Below are positions 3,754-7,361 of a stretch of DNA of 7,361 bases, piece after piece. The notes under the pieces were generated by a model, which saw only the letters and a program-made list of their open reading frames with translations, was not told where the DNA came from and did no database searches. How positions within the stretch are numbered: the first letter of the stretch is position 1; each line of letters starts with the position of its first letter. Location of the stretch: NCBI GenBank assembly GCA_003556955.1, contig PWQB01000815.1, forward strand, positions 1 through 7,361. Direction: 5' to 3'. This stretch comes from Nostocaceae cyanobacterium CSSed10_463m. Lineage in GTDB: Bacteria > Cyanobacteriota > Cyanobacteriia > Cyanobacteriales > Nostocaceae. A program made the position numbers and the translations under genes.

Positions 3754-6750
3754 TTATTCCATATTTATCTGTGTTAATCTGCGTCCATCTGCGTTCAACT
3801 TTTCTTGTGGAATTTTATCGCCTGTTTTTGTACCTTCATTGATTAAAAAGGGCAATAAAGCACCACTGCCAATGACAGCAGTATCTATCAGACTAATGGG
3901 GGTAATCTTTAATAGGTTCCTCAATGGGGGGATGGTTACAGCTAAGAGTTGAATCGCAAAAGAACCTGTAATAGCAGCATTTAAGTAAGGATTATTGGGT
4001 AGTTTCTCTTGACTAAATATGCTGTGGTTTTCAGAACGGCAGCTAATGGTATGCAATAATTGCGCTGTTGTTAGGGTCATACAAGCCACTGTGCTAGCTT
4101 GCGCCCCGATACCATATCGGAGGATGGCATAACTGTATGCGGCTAGGGTACTCACCGATATTGTGGCTGACTCAAAGATAATTCTGCCAAAGTCAGAGTT
4201 TTTGATGATAGATTCATCAGGATTACGAGGTGGTTGACTCAAGACATCAGGTTCTGGTGCTTCCATTGCTAGGGATAATCCAGGAAAAATATCACTAACT
4301 AAATTTAGCCACAGCAGTTGTATAGCATTCAAGGGTTCGCCTAAACCAGCTGCTGTAGCGGTAGTCATGACCATGATTTCGCTGAGGTTGGTGGACAAGA
4401 GGAAATGCACAGATTTTCTAATGTTGTTATAGATAGTCCTCCCGCGACTGACTGCAATGATCATCGTTTCTAGTCTGTCATCTTCGAGGACAATATCTGC
4501 AACTTCACGCGCCACATCGGTTCCGTCTTTACCCATTGCTACACCCACTTGTGCCACCTTCAGGGCTGGTGCATCATTAATACCATCGCCGGTCATGGCT
4601 ACGACTTTTCCAGCTGCTTGCAAAGCCTGGACTATTTGCAGTTTATTACTAGGACTGATGCGGGCAAAAACATTTACTTTGTCGCTGACTGTAATTAGTG
4701 CCTCTGGTGTGAGATGATCAAGGTTAGTGGCATCGAGAATTTCTAGTTGGTCATTGCGACTCAATTCTAATTCTTGGGCGATCGCATAAGCAGTGGAACT
4801 TTGATCTCCAGTCATCATCACTGTGTCAATTCCAGCTTGATGAAACTCCCCAATTAATTTTTTCACACCTCCTCGAATGGGATCTTTCATCGCTACTAAA
4901 CCCAGCCAAATCAGGTTGGTTTCATAATTATTGCCGTTATGATAATGATCAATATGGCTGTAGGCTACCCCCAAAACTCTGAGTGCTTTTCCTGCCAAAC
5001 GATCATTTTGAATTTCAATTTCCCGTCTATCTGTTGCTGTTAAAGGCACAACTTTGCCATTTTTCATCCACCATTGACATATCTCAATCATTTCGGCGGG
5101 ATTACCTTTAACTGCAATCAATTTATGATAATTGTCAATCTCATGAATTGTACTCATGAGGTTACGGTTTTCGGTTCGCAAATTGGTTTCTAGCAGTTGA
5201 TATTTTTGCCTCAGTTCTATGACATCCACCCCAGCGCTAATTGCTAAATTAATCAAAGCATTTTCCGTGGGCGAACCTGTAACCACATACTCACCATTCT
5301 CCTGTTGACTAACCTCACTTTCATTGCAGAGAACCGATATATGCAACAGCTTTAATAGTTCATCATTGGTATAAGGGTTAATATTTTCTGACTCTACTGT
5401 AATTTCTTGGGTAGTTGTGCGGATTTCTACCACTAACATTTTATTTTCAGTAATTGTCCCGGTTTTATCCAAACAAATTGTCTGCACAGAACCCAAAGCT
5501 TCCACCGCGCTGAGACTGCGAACCAGGATATTATTTTTCCTCATTTCACGGATACCTAAAGCTAGGGTAGTAGTTGCAATTGTGGGTAAACCTTCAGGAA
5601 CCGCAGCTACAGCTAGAGAGATAGATGATTGCATCATTGTCAATAAACCATATCCCCGCAACACTCCCAAACCAAAGACAAAACTGCAAATTCCCATACC
5701 GAGTAAAACCAGTTGACTTCCCACCTCATCTAGTTGTCTTTCTAGGGGAGTGTCTGTAGAGATGGCCTGATTCACCAGTTGTTGAATTTTGCCCATTTCG
5801 GTAAATTGACCTGTGGCCACAACCACCGCCAATCCTTGACCACCAGTCACAAAAGTCCCCTTATAGACCATGTTCAGGTGGTCAGCTAAGGGAATATTGT
5901 CATCAGACAGAGGCGCTGTAGTTTTTGTTGTGGGGATACTTTCGCCAGTCAGGGCAGATTCGTCTACACTCAAGTTATCAGTTGTAATCAGTCGGGCATC
6001 TGCTGTGATATAAATACCAGACTTGAGTAATAGAATGTCTCCTACCACCACATTTTCTGTAGGAATTTCCATTTGCTGACTGTCTCTAATTACCCAAGTT
6101 AAACTTTGTTCTTGATTTTGCAGAGATTGAATAATTTTTGTTGATTGGCTTTCTGTGGTGTATCCAATTACCGCATTCAGACCAACAACGCCCATAATCA
6201 CCACCGCATCTATTATACCGCCAGTCAGAAGGGCAATTCCGGCCGCCCCCATCAGTAAAGCCACTGGCAAAGATTTAAACTGGTCAATTAAAATATTTGC
6301 CGAGGAACGGGTTGGGATTGCAGATAAAACATTATCACCATATTTAATCAGGTTTATTTTAGCGGATTCACTAGATAATCCTGTTGTTTTGGCAGAATTT
6401 AATGTATCTATAACTGTATCTGCTGTGATTAAGTGCCAATTATTGCTTTTTTGCCCTTGGAAATGCTGATTTGTGACAAATTTGGGCAGGTTTTCGGTTT
6501 GAGCTAAACTAGGATTTTTCTGATAATCTTTGACAGCTTGCTCAATTATCAAACCGATTTGATGCCAACTATTTTTAGCTGTAAAACAAACTAGGATATT
6601 ACTTGTTAATGAATTAGCCGAAACATCCAATATTTCTGGGTCATTGGCAAGCGATCGCTCCAAATATCTTGCTAAAGATAGTGAACGATAAAGTTGTTTA
6701 ACTTTGTATCTGGCTCTCCCTTTAACTTTGGTATGTATTGCTTGAATCAC
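3754..6750 (-). CDS. P-type cation ATPase, Ca2+-type (P2A), HMA_2-like N-terminus
   Basis: This 998-residue membrane pump is predicted to export a divalent cation, most likely Ca2+ (or Mn2+). Residues 1-58 resemble an HMA_2 domain (HTKVKGRARYKV...SNILVCF) without the CxxC metal motif. Then come about ten TM helices (M1-M2 about 160-196, M3-M4 345-396, M5-M6 779-829, M7-M10 857-970). Catalytic motifs: TGES 268-271, DKTGT with phosphorylated D428, KGNP 548-551, MTGD 646-649, MTGDGINDAP 719-728. Ion-site residues match SERCA: E386 in PEGLP (M4), N788 and E791 (M5), N816 and D820 (M6), with Ser819 for Thr and Gln897 where SERCA has a Glu in M8. A single Ca2+ site, as in PMR1/PMCA pumps, is therefore more likely. 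GTG at 6750 has AGGAG 11 bases upstream (6766-6762). The last residues come from a decamer repeat. Heavy-metal (P1B) specificity is unlikely, as there is no CPC. Confidence 0.93.
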   Translation of the reverse strand: MIQAIHTKVKGRARYKVKQLYRSLSLARYLERSLANDPEILDVSANSLTSNILVCFTAKNSWHQIGLIIEQAVKDYQKNPSLAQTENLPKFVTNQHFQGQKSNNWHLITADTVIDTLNSAKTTGLSSESAKINLIKYGDNVLSAIPTRSSANILIDQFKSLPVALLMGAAGIALLTGGIIDAVVIMGVVGLNAVIGYTTESQSTKIIQSLQNQEQSLTWVIRDSQQMEIPTENVVVGDILLLKSGIYITADARLITTDNLSVDESALTGESIPTTKTTAPLSDDNIPLADHLNMVYKGTFVTGGQGLAVVVATGQFTEMGKIQQLVNQAISTDTPLERQLDEVGSQLVLLGMGICSFVFGLGVLRGYGLLTMMQSSISLAVAAVPEGLPTIATTTLALGIREMRKNNILVRSLSAVEALGSVQTICLDKTGTITENKMLVVEIRTTTQEITVESENINPYTNDELLKLLHISVLCNESEVSQQENGEYVVTGSPTENALINLAISAGVDVIELRQKYQLLETNLRTENRNLMSTIHEIDNYHKLIAVKGNPAEMIEICQWWMKNGKVVPLTATDRREIEIQNDRLAGKALRVLGVAYSHIDHYHNGNNYETNLIWLGLVAMKDPIRGGVKKLIGEFHQAGIDTVMMTGDQSSTAYAIAQELELSRNDQLEILDATNLDHLTPEALITVSDKVNVFARISPSNKLQIVQALQAAGKVVAMTGDGINDAPALKVAQVGVAMGKDGTDVAREVADIVLEDDRLETMIIAVSRGRTIYNNIRKSVHFLLSTNLSEIMVMTTATAAGLGEPLNAIQLLWLNLVSDIFPGLSLAMEAPEPDVLSQPPRNPDESIIKNSDFGRIIFESATISVSTLAAYSYAILRYGIGAQASTVACMTLTTAQLLHTISCRSENHSIFSQEKLPNNPYLNAAITGSFAIQLLAVTIPPLRNLLKITPISLIDTAVIGSGALLPFLINEGTKTGDKIPQEKLNADGRRLTQINME
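3767..3796. repeat. Three 10-bp tandem repeats at the ATPase 3' end
   Basis: ATCTGTGTTA, ATCTGCGTCC and ATCTGCGTTC follow each other without gaps. Similar ATCTGCGTT-type decamer repeats are scattered between genes in cyanobacteria. Read on the minus strand they supply ATPase residues from about N986 to I995 (NADGRRLTQI), followed by NME and the stop at 3754-3756, so the annotated C-terminus appears to run into inserted repeat DNA. Confidence 0.7.
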
Positions 6751-6815
6751 AGCAACTTTTGCTCCTGTACTGCCCTTAATTGCTACGCATATTTTAAATT
6801 TTATGCTCTATTATT

Positions 6816-6855
6816 ATTATAGTTACTAGACTCAAGCTAATGAATAAGTCTAGTA
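6816..6855 (-). promoter_or_regulatory. ATPase promoter with 9-bp dyad
   Basis: On the minus strand TATAAT occurs at 6821-6816, 66 bases before the GTG start. Immediately upstream a perfect 9-bp inverted repeat, TACTAGACT (6824-6832) and AGTCTAGTA (6847-6855), brackets a 14-base centre in which the -35 (about 6839-6844, poor match) would lie. The geometry suits a dimeric repressor blocking the promoter, or an activator replacing the -35. Which protein binds is unknown. Confidence 0.45.
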
Positions 6856-6966
6856 TTAAGACTTGCGAAGTCCCACAAAAAATGCCTTATTCCTCAGAAA
6901 TTGGGATGCTCCTGATAAATTAATAGTATTTTGCCCTTGATTAGTAATCACTCCAACGGCGTAAAT
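6856..6966. other. Gene-free stretch before the repeat cluster
   Basis: The whole of 6751-7361 contains no credible gene. Its first part is the ATPase leader and promoter, and 6967-7350 is almost entirely repeats described separately. This middle stretch has no ORF of note, no strong hairpin and no T-run terminator. The end after 7350 contains only a run of six T. Confidence 0.5.
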
Positions 6967-6998
6967 AATTAAAGTTGGTAGTGAGGACTTTAGTCCTC
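6967..6998. repeat. Palindromic repeat, copy 2 (half element)
   Basis: The same 5' flank and GTAGT terminus as copy 1 (6967-6982, with small differences) precede an identical palindrome GAGGACTTTAGTCCTC (6983-6998). The second hairpin and the ACTAC end are missing. It lies in the same orientation as copies 1 and 3. Confidence 0.7.
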
Positions 6999-7027
6999 TC
7001 TTTTATTTTAAGTAATTCGTCGTCAAT

Positions 7028-7081
7028 AATTAAAGGTTTGTAGTCAGGACTTTAGTCCTGAATTAAGGGCTATAGGACTAC
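7028..7081. repeat. Double-hairpin palindromic repeat, copy 3
   Basis: The 17-base lead AATTAAAGGTTTGTAGT (7028-7044) is identical to copy 1. The palindrome CAGGACTTTAGTCCTG (7045-7060) differs from copies 1 and 2 at both outermost bases, and the two changes preserve pairing. The second hairpin is degraded (AAGGGCTATAGG) but the ACTAC terminus (7077-7081) remains. The core is 42 bp. Confidence 0.7.
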
Positions 7082-7103
7082 TATTTGATTATTGAACAAA
7101 CAC

Positions 7104-7137
7104 GTAGTGGCGTGGCAAGCTTAAAATGTTGCATTAT
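7104..7137. repeat. Half copy of the 66-bp palindrome
   Basis: GTAGTGG (7104-7110) plus the next 27 bases align without gaps to 7242-7275, the right arm of the large palindrome: 7 of 7, then 19 of 27 matching. It is an older or degraded half element in direct orientation relative to that arm. Confidence 0.5.
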
Positions 7138-7149
7138 CTCTTTTGGAGC

Positions 7150-7197
7150 CAGGGAATAAATTCCCTGTCTAATAGCTCAAGTCGGTTAAAACCGACT
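7150..7197. repeat. Two tandem 8-bp-stem hairpins
   Basis: CAGGGAATAAATTCCCTG (7150-7167) and AGTCGGTTAAAACCGACT (7180-7197) are perfect palindromes apart from the 2-base centre. Both have a TAAA centre like the complement of the copy 1-3 hairpins, but quite different arms. They are separated by 12 bases. Neither is followed by a T-run, so they are repeat modules rather than terminators. Confidence 0.7.
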
Positions 7198-7210
7198 GTT
7201 TATTCATAAA

Positions 7211-7276
7211 TCTAATGCACTGTTTTAAGCTTGTCAGTCCAGTAGTGGACTGACAAGGCTAAAATAGTGCATTAGA
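7211..7276. repeat. 66-bp near-perfect palindrome (MITE-like)
   Basis: Arms 7211-7240 and 7247-7276 are inverted repeats matching at 27 of 30 positions, with a 6-base loop AGTAGT. The termini are TCTAATGCACT and AGTGCATTAGA. It is too long to arise by chance and codes for nothing. It fits a non-autonomous mobile palindrome; no target-site duplication is evident. Confidence 0.75.
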
Positions 7277-7277
7277 C

Positions 7278-7350
7278 GTAGGTTGGGTTAAGCGCAGCGC
7301 AACCCAACGCAACTAATAATGTTGGGTTTCCTAACGTCAACCCAACCTAC
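7278..7350. repeat. 73-bp element with 12-bp terminal inverted repeats
   Basis: GTAGGTTGGGTT (7278-7289) and AACCCAACCTAC (7339-7350) are perfect terminal inverted repeats. Inside, GTTGGGTT...AACCCAAC occurs twice (7282-7308 and 7321-7346), so two 8-bp-stem hairpins can form as an alternative to one long stem. A similar GTTGGGTT-type repeat is widespread in cyanobacterial intergenic DNA. The element begins one base after the preceding palindrome. Confidence 0.75.
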
Positions 7351-7361
7351 AATTTTTTGCA

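Noticed and set aside
4457..4717. Plus-strand ORFs opposite the ATPase (also 3722-3952, 5417-5716, 6155-6469)
   Set aside because: All lie antisense to conserved P-type ATPase motifs or its tail, with unlikely compositions. They are frame shadows.
7150..7197. Tandem hairpins as intrinsic terminators or a CRISPR-like array
   Set aside because: No T-run follows either hairpin, the arms differ completely, and the only gap is 12 bases, so neither explanation fits.

Overview
The window looks like a filamentous, heterocyst-type cyanobacterium (Nostoc/Anabaena group). Evidence: six copies of the HIP1 octamer GCGATCGC, heptameric short tandem repeats (71-112), several families of palindromic intergenic repeats typical of these genomes, an AT-rich base composition, and proteins with a cyanobacterial flavour (CHASE3 kinase, OmpR-type regulator ending in GLGYRLK, P-type ATPase with an HMA_2-like N-terminus). 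The species cannot be named from sequence alone.

Layout. 1-266: no intact gene; a heptamer repeat array and a short coding-like remnant. 267-578 (-): an unrecognised 103-residue protein, preceded by a promoter with a good -10 and three tandem 11-bp repeats where a -35 should be. 770-1461 (-): an OmpR-family response regulator broken into a receiver ORF (1036-1461) and a winged-helix ORF (770-1054) by an apparent one-base loss near 1046-1052. 1462-1620: divergent promoter region with a palindromic repeat element and an 18-bp direct repeat at 30-bp spacing. 1621-3003 (+): CHASE3-containing membrane sensor histidine kinase. 3127-3552 (+): unrecognised 141-residue membrane protein. 3553-3753: a convergent gap with a possible 40-codon ORF remnant. 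3754-6750 (-): a 998-residue P-type ATPase with P2A (Ca2+-type) ion-binding residues and an HMA_2-like N-terminal domain; its last residues are encoded by an invading decamer repeat. 6751-7361: no gene; an ATPase promoter with a dyad, followed by a dense run of hairpin repeats and MITE-like elements.

How the genes may work together. The kinase and the divergent regulator look like a cognate two-component pair: periplasmic sensing through CHASE3, phosphotransfer from H246 to D51 of the regulator. The frameshift would separate phosphorylation from DNA binding unless it is a sequencing error. The 11-bp periodic sites before the 103-residue gene have the geometry of OmpR/PhoB-type operators, so that gene is a candidate target; this is inference. 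Nothing visible ties the ATPase to the two-component system.

No CRISPR array, tRNA, rRNA, transposase or phage gene was seen. The most unusual pattern is a set of short hairpins sharing a constant TAAA/TTTA centre while their arms differ yet stay fully complementary.
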